Assembly (NCBI GenBank): GCA_000727475.1
Contig: KL647310.1
Coordinates: forward strand, 1,129,324-1,193,323
Source of the DNA: Sarcocystis neurona
Taxonomy: Eukaryota; Apicomplexa; Conoidasida; Eucoccidiorida; Sarcocystidae
Direction: 5' to 3'
Length of the DNA: 64,000 nt
Numbering within the stretch: position 1 is the first letter of the stretch; every line of letters starts with the position of its first letter. The translations under genes and the position numbers were made by a program. Positions 53,401 to 61,523 of the stretch are shown here, in pieces. The notes beneath the pieces are model-generated. The model did not search any database and was not told the origin of the DNA. It worked only from the letters and a program-made list of their open reading frames with translations.

Positions 53401-54163
53401 TGTACCTAGATATACATGTATATGTAGAACGGTATACGTCGGCACACGAAGAGAATTCTTCACAAATCAGTGTACACAAATACACATGTGTACATGTGAA
53501 AACCTACCTACGTGTCTACGTCTACGTACGTAGGCACACGTATACACGCGGAATCGTCCACAGGCTTAAGCAGAATCAAATTTTTACTTATATATATACA
53601 TATATATATATATGTACACGCGGAATCGTATACAGAGTCATATATATATATATATGCACATGTATATGTACAGAAGGAGTCGTATATACGCGTCCATGGC
53701 ATCAGGTACACACGCGCATCTGTGTACATAGTTGGTACACGCATAAACGTATATATATAGAGAGAGACACACAGACACATCTATACACATAGTAGGTACA
53801 CGTATATACATATGGAATCGTTCACAAGTATATACGTAGACAGAACCATACGCGTACAACTATTTAGATTGACATGCATGTGCGTAGGGTAGAAGACGAC
53901 AGCACAGGGATCCACCTTCCTCCCTCCGTTCCACGCTGCACCCTGTGGAAAGCGATGGGATGTGGAACACGCGGACCTAAGAAGAGGTCCTCGTAGGCAT
54001 TGGCGAGGTTTTCCTGCGGCGTGTCTTTTGCAGCAATGGAGAGACGGGGCTCCCCAGAGTGGGGCGAGTGGACGTGCAGCTTCAAAATCGAGTGCTTCGG
54101 GATGAACAGGTGGACGGTGTGGTGGCCGTTGGTCGGTAGACGAAATTCCTTGTCCAGCGTCAT
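27099..54163 (-). CDS. Very large multi-exon gene encoding a modular, beta-strand-rich protein
   Basis: At least 25 minus-strand exons with canonical GT-AG borders lie here. They fall into phase-consistent chains: 35483 down to the stop at 27099, 49182 to 37501 and 54163 to about 50.4 kb; the links between chains are unproven. The last exon is 27789-27099 (TGA). The protein repeats a module: a strand such as PGHYVLRV, GDFLVQLKIF, GDYLVRMQF or PGQHNIRIY, then 15-30 residues, then a Cys leading an alternating hydrophobic strand such as CYPMEFRFQVYSL, CLVFDLVVQTMPL, CLHFSLKIKAVAL or CPTVQLHLVLIP. Cys-rich patches (GVECCLRCFTCQ, RNACVDDAFCHLC) suggest an extracytosolic location, but no signal peptide or membrane helix is placed. 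Introns are full of CTG/CAG tracts and microsatellites. The module is loosely like pre-peptidase or other Greek-key beta folds by pattern only. Not recognised as any named protein. Related exons continue to 63.8 kb, so the true 5' end may lie further right. Confidence 0.78.
30204..30263. repeat. Two tandem copies of a 30-base unit
   Basis: Two adjacent 30-base copies beginning gaacagacctt and ending ccctcgc, differing at a few positions, lie in an intron of the large minus-strand gene. Confidence 0.85.
30614..31639 (-). CDS. Exons 31639-31508, 31153-31043 and 30702-30614 of the large modular gene
   Basis: The first exon (acceptor gttccacag, donor gtacga, 44 codons) reads SFVVAEVRYNFFASHIEVDL. 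The second (acceptor ccgctgcag, donor gtacaa, exactly 37 codons) reads NYTLHCPSDTAGLPANTALV and then SVFVSELL. The third (acceptor tgcacgcag, donor gtaggt) reads IAGGELDFVGRGRDPLNVRQ and ends WIATQLM, with two bases carried into the exon at 29444. A TAG directly after the last codon shows the donor must be used unless the gene ends here. Confidence 0.78.
31290..31332. repeat. Short GC-rich tandem repeat (cgggacggccgca, three copies)
   Basis: Three near-identical copies of a 14-15 base GC-rich unit follow one another, in the intron between exons 31639-31508 and 31153-31043. Confidence 0.8.
32015..32068. repeat. 54-base perfect palindrome with AT core
   Basis: Positions pair perfectly around a centre between 32041 and 32042. 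Each arm is 27 bases: tatgtttgtgtgtgtaaa followed by alternating AT, then the exact reverse complement. It could extrude as a cruciform or form a hairpin in the intronic RNA. Confidence 0.95.
33785..35483 (-). CDS. Exons 35483-35375, 35018-34897 and 33865-33785 of the large modular gene
   Basis: The first exon (acceptor cctgccgcag, donor gtattc) reads LPLTPAMEWAVADGGYERVF. The second (acceptor ctctgttgcag, donor gtacgc) holds a strong module copy, SVFHLDFRVEQSGLVLP followed by CLVFDLVVQTMPLADK. The third (acceptor cggcctccag, donor gtacgt, 27 codons) reads WSPFSLVTEAAEGFLTEIPF. Phases 0, 1, 0 and 0 agree and continue into exon 31639. Confidence 0.78.
36094..38475 (-). CDS. Exons 38475-38380, 37722-37631, about 37501-37270 and 36158-36094 of the large modular gene
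   Basis: Exon 38475 (donor gtgaac) reads PIDSEGRLLVRSKIVIPEGA. Exon 37722 (acceptor cccacttacag, donor gtgcgg) reads VRRIRWNTACEAAHISVDSV, a module-like Cys strand. Exon 37501 (acceptor agcccccag) reads QVVYVLLSSLDKGNVSHVPP and later EKGHTCLACSQQMLQQ; its donor is not settled. Exon 36158-36094 (acceptor tgttgtgcag, donor gtgagg) reads NVVLKVGIFAEDRSRLLLLQ. Phases fit from 39096 through 37501; the junction into 36158 needs a phase-1 donor that I could not fix. A further piece near 36,650 reading ADVLPCGEFHVVGRRLRLFS may be another exon. Confidence 0.7.
38937..40115 (-). CDS. Exons 40115-39953 and 39096-38937: complete module copy split by an intron
   Basis: Exon 40115-39953 (acceptor tgccgctag, donor gtaaga) reads WIGEQHGQANFLRLLLDPGQ and then HNIRIYRGVAANALHSEDAI. 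Exon 39096-38937 (acceptor tttccttgcag, donor gtaaaa) continues in phase with IERCLHFSLKIKAVALTYAG. Together they form one clean copy of the repeating unit, with the intron between the two conserved strands. An alternative minus-strand frame near 39,430-39,560 reading CVDILFDWTFGHFTHRL may be an extra exon in the intron; it is not needed for phase. Confidence 0.78.
41761..44381 (-). CDS. Exons 44381-43855, 42913-42714 and 41849-41761 of the large modular gene
   Basis: All three have strong borders and phases 2, 1, 0 and 2. Exon 44381 (acceptor cgtttgcag, donor gtgagg) starts GWLSLPDTPVIATSIFRFGK, runs through Ala/Glu-rich low-complexity sequence and ends LLLPGKTYQLQYAASAPFLL. Exon 42913 (acceptor ttttttccccag, donor gtatgc) reads SVEQLRRDMMSAPLVLP, a Ser/Gly run, then FFESETFDIRLDPSFLQRK. 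Exon 41849 (acceptor ctctccgcag, donor gtgagt) reads DDIATVPITLSTACVIYVEA and ends NFFLDYV. This is the best-supported chain in the gene. Confidence 0.82.
41920..42017. repeat. 49-base tandem duplication, two identical copies
   Basis: The unit starting ctgcttccacgcggagttga is repeated head to tail without mismatch (41920-41968 and 41969-42017). It sits 70 bases upstream of the acceptor of exon 41849-41761 on the minus strand. Confidence 0.95.
44946..45004. repeat. CAG-based minisatellite (18-base unit agcagcagcagtgggggc, about 3 copies)
   Basis: Repeated blocks of (CAG)n separated by tgggg are read directly. The tract is in an intron of the large minus-strand gene, just upstream of exon 44381. 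Confidence 0.85.
45835..48022 (-). CDS. Exons 48022-47891, 47200-47158 and 46485-46299 of the large modular gene (46020-45835 doubtful)
   Basis: Exon 48022-47891 (acceptor actgcgcag, donor gtatgt) reads VVQNRLLLLAPDVSSG and then GDFLVQLKIFDEVDLSTEHL with the conserved Cys next: a module copy. Exon 47200-47158 is 43 bases (acceptor tcgcatag, donor gtgtgt). Exon 46485-46299 (donor gtacac) reads CFSAPTDLHVCEDRRDWQPE and then RAAVRVRVAVFRSVP. Its end phase fits exon 44381 directly. The segment 46020-45835 (acceptor tatatctgcag, donor gtaacg) reads ADETSLNALRAELLGLPELL and looks coding, but its phase does not fit this chain; it may be alternative or spurious. Confidence 0.7.
49086..51637 (-). CDS. 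Exons 51637-51497, 50567-50395, 49539-49424 and 49182-49086 of the large modular gene
   Basis: Exon 51637 (acceptor ggcactgctgcag, donor gtgagc) is a strong module copy, GDYLVRMQFPAAAGVRTTQ then CPTVQLHLVLIPRGDVP. Exon 50567 (acceptor ctgttgcag) reads HQQLDAATLRLKAEEQVKAP and ends in a Cys cluster FCDCACM; its donor is weak. Exon 49539 reads AVASVTKLSLPHLNTARVFE and LTLSGGVHLVLAFAHL. Exon 49182 (acceptor catccacgcag, donor gtgtcc) reads AEQKLETEAPVDLWLSPSLR. Phases fit at 51637-50567 and from 49182 onward. The 50395-49182 part is incomplete; a candidate exon near 49,850-49,755 reads FKDVSLSASASSAESARSL. Confidence 0.65.
49988..50014. repeat. (CA)n microsatellite
   Basis: An uninterrupted CA dinucleotide run lies in the intron between exons near 50.4 and 49.5 kb. 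Confidence 0.9.
52789..54163 (-). CDS. Exons 54163-53942, 52998-52879 and 52824-52789 of the large modular gene
   Basis: Exon 54163-53942 (acceptor gcttgcag, donor gtgcag) reads DKEFRLPTNGHHTVHLFIPK, then HSILKLHVHSPHSGEPRLSI and ENLANAYEDLFLGPRV, one of the cleanest protein readings in the window. Exon 52998-52879 (donor gtaaaa) reads GAQLKLCVGYLCAAENARRG and GVECCLRCFTCQH. The micro-exon 52824-52789 (acceptor ttttcggcccag, donor gtatgg) adds exactly 12 codons, AMAAHSRVLRAL. All are in phase 0. A following Cys-rich piece near 51,830-51,745 (RQNCISTGRNACVDDAFCHL) can bridge to exon 51637 in phase. Confidence 0.75.
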
Positions 54164-54281
54164 CTGCAAGCCTGCTTCGCCCCTGCGTAGAAGCCAACAG
54201 CGACAACACACGCACACACGAAGGCAAGGTGACACGCCTGCCACTTCACCGGATGCAGAGACACGCGGCAACACGGACACA

Positions 54282-54435
54282 GCACGGGGAACATGTATTC
54301 CTCGCACGGGGAGCATGTATTCCTCGCACGGGGAGCATGTATTCCTCGCACGGGGAGCATGTATTCCTCGCACGGCGAACATGTATTCCTCGCACGGGGA
54401 ACACGTATTCCTCGCACGGGGAACACGTATTCCTC
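54282..54435. repeat. 22-base minisatellite, seven copies
   Basis: Seven tandem copies of gcacggggagcatgtattcctc (154 bases in all), with substitutions only at a few sites (gagcatg, gaacatg or gaacacg). It lies in the intron just upstream of exon 54163-53942. Because 22 is not a multiple of three, the run is open in several frames and mimics a coding repeat. Confidence 0.95.
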
Positions 54436-54969
54436 GCTCTCTCTTTCTGTGTGTTTCTCTGTCTCTCGGGCGACACACACAGAGAGAGACACACGTGTAA
54501 GGAGAGCGACACGACAGATGCAGAGACGGAGACAGCACTACACACGGGAGACCTGCGGCAAGCAAACAGCCGCATGGTGGACGCGTGTAGATCCTGTCTC
54601 GCAAAGACGTGCAGACGCAGGCATTTATTACGCGTCTCTGCCCTCTACAAAATAGGAGTAGTCGTCGTCGTAGTCGTAGGGAGACAGACGGCTGGTCGTG
54701 CATTAAGCCACTACTGCCACCGCGCAGACAGAGCCGTAGTTACAGTACCAGCAGACGCCGTTCTCTCTCTCACGAGACACCGTTTTCGCGCTCTCTCACA
54801 AGGCACCGTTCCCCCTCTTTCTCCCTCTCGCGAGACACCGCTCTCTCTTCCTCTCTCACCAGACACCTTTCTCTGTGTTTCATTCTCTATCTCTTTGTGC
54901 ATGTGCTCGGCATTTGTAGAGACACACAACACGGAGGGAGAGAGAGAAGTCAGCAGAGTTTCCTGCCTA

Positions 54970-55617
54970 TGCAGGTGTACACGTGCGTCGAGGTGCCCGA
55001 CGTGCAGCAGCGGAGCGGCGCTGCCAACAACGGCGTCTCGCTCAGAAAGTCCACCATTTCTTGGTAAGGCCAGCGCAAGCACGAGAAGCAGAGAAAACTT
55101 TTCCAACAGGCGGGAAGGAAGGGTGCGAAAGAGACCGACAGCCATGCAAAGAGGTAGGAGGAGCTCTTGACTCGACTCTCTCATCGTCTCTCCTGCTGCC
55201 CCACAGGAGGTGCAGCGTGGAAGAAACGTCGGAGCACATAGAGTTCGTTCGAGAGCCCCCGCTCACAGTCTCGCTCAGAGGCCAGTCAAGTATTTCTAGT
55301 TGTGGAGGGCCTTTTCCACGTCACGCTAGAAAAGATGTGAACGAATGCTGAGCGTGAAAGAAAAGGCACTGCAGCAGTTACCCACACCCTTGTCTTCGCT
55401 CCGCGTGCCTTCCCCCCCCACAAGCGCCTGTTCTTCTGTGGTAGAGATATATAGGGGACGCAGGGGGAAGGGCGAGAAGTGTGAAGGCCCGAGACATATA
55501 CGTGCACAGAGAGAAAGCGAAAGGGAAATAGGCAGACACTCAGGGACGTTTTTCTTGTGGAGGTAGAGTGAAGTCGAACAGTGACGGATTCCCCGCGGAG
55601 AGGAAGTGCTGCAGGTT
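54970..55617 (-). CDS. Candidate exons upstream of 54,163 in the large gene
   Basis: Three splice-bounded pieces are visible. From 55617 (acceptor ttcttcgctgccag) the frame reads NLQHFLSAGNPSLFDFTLPP and meets TGA at 55540. From about 55292 (acceptor cacaactag) it reads ILDWPLSETVSGGSRTNSMC. From about 55060 to the donor gtgtac it reads VDFLSETPLLAAPL in a phase that fits exon 54163; a second frame in the same piece (LLHVGHLDARVHLHR) is also open. The order and phases do not all agree, and the stop at 55540 could be a gene end. Borders are tentative. Confidence 0.4.
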
Positions 55618-57324
55618 CTGGCAGCGAAGAAAGGAGCGTTCAGAACCCGGCACAGGAGGTGGAGAGAGACAGAAAAACGAAGAGAGAAACGCACGCAAAG
55701 CAGCAGGGTGAGCGCGCGAGAGAGCCGAAAGATTTACACAAACGTACATGTGTGTGCTTGCCTCATCACTCCATATGTATGTACGGCTGTATACACCTGT
55801 AAAGCCGTGTCGTGTGTATAACACATGTGTAGGTCTACATGCACAGGTATGCCCCTACGTTCGCTCAAAACAAACTCTTCTCCCTCTTTTTCCATGTCTC
55901 TCTCTATATATATACATGTAGAGAGATACACGTCTACACATATGTGTTTTTACACATGCATGGGTTTGCGGCCCTGTGTGGACAATTCGTTTTTGTCCTG
56001 GCAAAGCTGGAAGAAACGTCTTCGAGCTTCAGCAACAGGCAAGAACACAAAGAGAAAGCCCGCACTGTCGCCAGCAAGGGTGACGCAGACTGACGCACTC
56101 CTGCGTAGCTTGTATCGGCAACAGAAGAAGCCCGCCATTTTGTGTGTTTGACTTGCGAAACGCAGGGGGAAGGAAGGAGAAGAAGCAAGAAAGAGGAAGG
56201 CGGTTTGCCGTGAAGAATACCAGAATATCCTACAGAAGAAAGAAATAACTGCGCAAAAAGAGGCGAGACTGCCAGAGTGGGAACCAATCGGTACATCAGC
56301 ACGCATGCCGAATTGGATTTCTCTGGCCAGTCTTTTCCCCGAGGACACGAGAAAGTTTCCACCGAAGCGAGGAGACCAGTCACACGCCCTTTTTGACGTC
56401 GCAACGTTGCCAGACTAAGCAGCGCAAAATGCCTTCTCTCGTCTTATCTGTGTCTTCGAGTAAAGTGGCCAAGCTTGCCGTCGGAGAAGGAGAGGCGCTG
56501 TGTTTCTTTCGCTAGACAGACGACCAAGTCTTCTCCCCAGACACAAACTCTGTCTCTCAGATTTACGTGAAGAGAAGAAGTGAAATTTTTCTCCGCTCAC
56601 AAAGACACACACCACAAGTTGGGTGAAGAGGCGGTTCTTTACAGCAGCGGAAGTCCGATTCTTGACGCTAGCTGAGGGCAGGTGCAGCAATGAGTCGACT
56701 CTAAGAGACAGGGACATAGACGGGGAGAATGTGGAAAGGCGGATGAGTTTCTACAGCAGAGGCAGACGCATGCATTTCTCAGCACGTAGAGAAGAAATTC
56801 TACTTAAGCCGGTCGACGCTCGTGCGCCTGTGCAGGCGCACACGCGGACATATCAACACCAACAGCCATGGTGGCTGTCTTCCGCAGAAAGACCCAACGT
56901 GGAGGAGGTTCACTGAAGAAGGTCGAACAAGGACGCGTACCGAATATAACGGGGCAGGTGGGGAACCTGCTGCGAGCAGCTCCACGTGGCGCTGTGCAAG
57001 TCGTCTCCCGCCCGCCGCAGCAGCCGCAGGTCCAACAGAAAGGGAAGGCAAAGCTACACAGTGGCCAGAAGCACCAGCAGCAGCAGAAGCACCAGCAGAC
57101 CATGACGCAGCCCGGCAGAGGCAGTAAAAGAGAGGGCGCCGTAACAGCAGCAGCAGCAGAAACACATACACGCTACCGGACCGTTCAGCAGCAATGCAGC
57201 AGCAGCAGCGTCACACACGGGAGGCGAGGTAGCGGGAGTCGCGCAGCGTTAGGTGCAGAGGAGCACCTCAGCCGCAGGGAGGGACGCAGCAGCAGAGGAG
57301 GACTGCAGTGGCTGCTGGGGCGTT

Positions 57325-58733
57325 AGCAGCAAGTAATTCTTTGCGACACGAGCAAAAGCAGGCACCACATCTCTCTTCAAGAAGAGACGCAAACGTACAG
57401 AGGCGCACGACACCATGTCTGCGCAGGCGAAGTCCACCCCCGGGGAGACACAGACACGTGCGCAACACCTGCAACAGGCCCCCTGCACAAAGAAGAAGAG
57501 AAAAAGAATAGCAGCGACCAGATAAACCAGAGACGCAGACCGGAAGGTCGAGGTCCTGCTGCCAGGGCCCCGCAGCTGGACCTACACCACCGGCAGCGAA
57601 GAAGCTCCAGGACACTTGCCGGGGTGTAACAAAAAACCCACAGCGCAAGACTGTGTGTGAATCTTGGTAAAGAGAAGTTGACCGAGTCCGCGTCGCTGCT
57701 GCAGGCGCACCACCGCCGACAAATAAACAGGCGAGAGTGTCAGCGCACATGCCACACACACGCACAGGTCGACTGTTATCTGCGGGAGATGACCCACGGG
57801 ACGGAAGAATACCAAGGGACAGCGCAGCGCAGACGATGGACACGCTTGAGGGGCGCGCACGCGCACGCGTGAAGGACCAGCAGCAGAACCAGCACAGGCG
57901 TGAGAGGCCTCTGGTCAAACGCGTGTAGAGAGTCGGTGCACAGCAGCAGCACGTGCGAACGGAGGGAGAAATCTCGTCGGCAGAAGAGGCGCCGGCGCCT
58001 CTTTTGGGCGGGGCCGCAGCCCGCCCCGCGCATTTTTGTTGGTGAAACCCACACCCACAAACGCATGCAGATACATGAATACTCTCTATGGGATAGAAAC
58101 GCGTCAAATACTTGCGCCTATGCGCAGACAACACACATGCACAGGGGGTGTGGATGGGCCTCAGTCTGCGTGGAAGCCGGCAGAGGCGGGCTTCAGTTTC
58201 TCTTCTGTCGCTGCGTCCGAACGGGTGGCTGGCACTGCTGCGGCGATGCGGGAACGGGTCACGGTCGCGCCTGGCTGCTTGTATCTGTGGAGGAAACTGT
58301 GTTCAGCAATAGCGTTTGCTGCAGCGCTAATGTTCGGCACGATCCACACGTGCCTAGCTATACATGGTTCCCCAGTGCCCTTACGCATACAGCTACACAA
58401 GGAAGGCGCAGCAAGTCTGACTCGTTCGCCGCGAAGGTGTCGTTTTTCGCGCAAGGGTGTAAAGCAAGCATATCTGTACGTGGGTAGTGGAGGCGCAGAT
58501 ATGATCGACAAGGCGGCCCACACGTCTCTCTGCGTGCGCTGTTCGACGACGATCGGAAGGGGCGCAGGCTCAGCCCGCAAGCAGCGATATACACGCGCAG
58601 ACCCCTGGCAGGTTGAGAAAGAGGGACGCACCGGCTCTGCCACTTCTTTTGCAACGGCGTCATCGACCGTCTGCGCAGAGAGAGACACAAGCTCCAGGCG
58701 ATAATCCCCCGCGTCCAACGGTCCCACCAAGTG
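57325..58733 (-). CDS. Exon 58733-58593 with a module copy, and candidate exon 57468 to about 57325
   Basis: Exon 58733-58593 (acceptor ctacgactgcag, donor gtatat) reads HLVGPLDAGDYRLELVSLSA, then an acidic/Pro stretch and STCQGSAR: the Gly-Asp-Tyr-x-Leu-x-Leu strand and a later Cys match the repeating unit. From 57468 (acceptor gcctgttgcag) a frame reads MVSCASVRLRLFLKRDVVPA, the Cys-strand half of a module; its 3' border is unclear. Whether they belong to the gene ending at 27,099 or to a neighbouring paralogue is not known. Confidence 0.45.
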
Positions 58734-59799
58734 CTGCAGTCGTAGCGGAGCAGAAGCAGCAGCCGCAGCACAACCGCAGCAACACAGCAGGTCGACAGGA
58801 GCGGCAGCGTGGCACGCAGTGCAACAGCTGATACCACGAGAACGGGCGTCGTGTCGCTTGCTGACAGCAGCAGTGGACTTCACCCACATGCAGAGAGACA
58901 TGTGCAAAAATGTCGAAGACGCGCACGAGTAGTAGCAGCAGCCTCATCGGCACTTCAGCAATTGCAGCCGCCCCCACGACTGCATCACACAACCGGACGA
59001 TAGCAGCAGCAGCAGCAACACAGCGTGGCATCACGTAGCCCAAGCAGCTGCCTCCTTTCGCAGCGCCCCGCAGCAGTAGCTGGGCTGCAGGAAAAGCAGA
59101 TTCACTGCCACAGCTTCAGCAGTTAGGGCGGCACGCACCCAGCGGCAGCACATCTTGATACGACGCGCTGCGCCTACCCACCTTTCATCGGCAAGAAAAC
59201 CCCTGGACAGCTGCAGCAGCAGCAGCAGCACCGCCAGCAGAAGCAGCAGCGAAGACTACCGCATATCCCTCAAGTAAGCCGCAGCACCCCGACAAAAGCG
59301 GCAGAGCACAACGTACTGGAATGCGTCTCACCCAGCGGCTTGCACCTGCTTCTGCTGCTTGCCAACTGGTGCAGTATTTCTGCGGCAGGTGCTGTTCCTG
59401 CGTTTGACACTGCTGAGGCAGCCAGCGGTTTCTGATATACGTACGGTGCAAACTTACCGCGGCAGGTGCTGCATCTGCTTGAGACTTCCTCTGCTAATGC
59501 GAGTGCTTCAAGTTCTGCTGCTGTCGTGCTTCAAGTGCTGCTGCTGGTGCTGCTGTTCACGGCGCTGTCCCGCCTCCGTCAACGCTCCCGCTGTTGCTCG
59601 CCTCCTGCGACTTCGGTGCTGCTGCTTGCGCGCTTGCGGTGCTAGGCTACTGGTGTTGCCTCCGTTTCTGCTGCTTCTCACTTGGAAGTCGTGGGAGAAG
59701 GATAGCACGTAGTCGTCCGCAGCGTCGGCTGCCGCGTCCCTCCTTCGGACGAGGGCGGTTAAGTCGGCAGCGGCGAAGTCAGACAGGAGCGTGACGTGA

Positions 59800-61127
59800 A
59801 GAAAAATCTAAGCGCGCAGCACATCCAGCAGCTTCACAGATGTACAAACGTTGCTTCTTCACATACAGACAGCGAGACAGCGCAGTGAGGACAGCGAGCG
59901 GCTGGAGCACAACGTAAATCTCCAACAGCTGTCCTGCGGCACATGTGCCACCGCTGCAACAGAAGCAGACATACACGTGGCGTGGGGACCACAAGGAAGG
60001 CGGCGCTTGCAGAGATAGCAAACACAGACAGAGACGCACACCCACGGCAGCAAAGCGGCATCAACGACGTATGGACCGCCGAAGCCCGTGGGTCAGGTTC
60101 GAACGTAAACGCAGAGACGTCTACCCCCGCTGGTGGGTTCCGCAAAAACTTCTCTTCCCCCCGCAGAGACACGGGGTGGGCGACAGAGATGTAATCTCGG
60201 AAAATACAGAAAGACAGGCAGACAGGCAGATACATGTGTATGGGCGTACGTAGGAGCGGACACACATACACAGACAGACATATACACATTGACGTATGGA
60301 ACGAGATGCAGGCGTACCTCAGAGCCGGCGACCGATACGCATGCATACGTACACACAGGGAACGAAAGAGATATACAAGTGGGACGCAGCTATAGGTATG
60401 TGTGCAGCGGAGACACCCAGGCAACACAACCGCTTCCCACGGACAAAAAGGGCTCGTCCTCGTGATGCATCGCCTACGTGTCTACGTGCAGGGGAGAATG
60501 ACACGCGCGTAGCAACTCCGAGACTGTATTGTCCACAAAATATAATACACGAGGCATGTGGGGCCGCACCCTGCAGAGGGGTCTCTACGTGAAGAACACA
60601 GAAACGCACGTCTACATACGTATCTACATATGTGTATATAGGTGTGCCTCCGGGGAAGGAAGGGTCACGCTGCAGTACGTGGGCGTGTCTACGAGGTCTG
60701 GGCGAGCGTGCATACGGAAGGAACAACGTCCAGAACGACACCACTCCGGCGGCGCATGAGAGAAGGCGGGAGTCACATAGCAGCAGTGCACTCGCATGAA
60801 GAAGCGACGGCCTTGGGGGGGGACGCCTGCAAAGACCCTTGCAGTCACACAGAGAGGCTTTTGCTTGGACGACGTGGCTACGTCGCAAGGAATATTTGCA
60901 CGTCCGTACACGTGGACCTTCATATACGTGTTTGCGGGAATACGCAGACGCGTAGAAAAAGAGGCACGTGCAGAGGCCGAAGCAGCGCACCTGTGAGGCG
61001 GACGAAGACTGGACCGAGAAGTTGCCAGCGGCCACGGGGGAGAAGGCACTCGGCGAAGCAGCCGTCGGCGGGGTCTCTTCGAACGAAAAGGAGCGAAAGT
61101 TCTCAAGCGTGCTCTCCTCCACTCGGC
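59800..61127 (-). CDS. Exons 61127-60991 and 60151 to about 59,977 (module-bearing region)
   Basis: Exon 61127-60991 has an excellent acceptor (gttttctttctgcag) and donor (gtgcgc) and reads RVEESTLENFRSFSFEETPP, ending SVQSSSASQ. It joins in phase to a piece from 60151 reading KFLRNPPAGVDVSAFTFEPD and SAVHTSLMPL. A third piece near 59930-59850, behind gccgcaggacag, reads QLLEIYVVLQPLAVLTALSR, which resembles the hydrophobic strand plus Pro-Leu ending of the module; a second frame there, PHCAVSLSVCE, is also open. The 5' end is unknown. Confidence 0.5.
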
Positions 61128-61523
61128 CTGCAGAAAGAAAACAATCAGGCGAAACAGAGACGCGTCCTCCCTTCAACATACAACGAATCTACGTACAGAG
61201 AGAGGGGAAGAGGAAGATGTAGACACGGAGACAAAAAGATAGGAGACACCTATTACATACATATGTGTTGGTAGGAATGTAGAAAACGTGTGTAGACAGC
61301 AGCGCCGCAAACGCGAAACGGCGCTGTGGCCACTGGTATGTGTCCAGCCCTCTGTGCGCACCACAACTGCGGTGTACGTACACCTGCAGAGAAGCTCCTG
61401 TGTGTGCTTGCAATTATCCGACCACACGCATGCACTCTGCCTGCTTCTCCGACGACAGCTATCGAACTTCATTATTCGTCGCACAGCCGAACGGACGAAA
61501 TAGCTAATCATGCGCCGTCGGTC

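Noticed and set aside
54282..54435. Coding repeat (SSHGEHVFLARG type) in a long plus frame
   Set aside because: The 22-base unit is open in several frames by composition only and lies in an intron between good minus exons.
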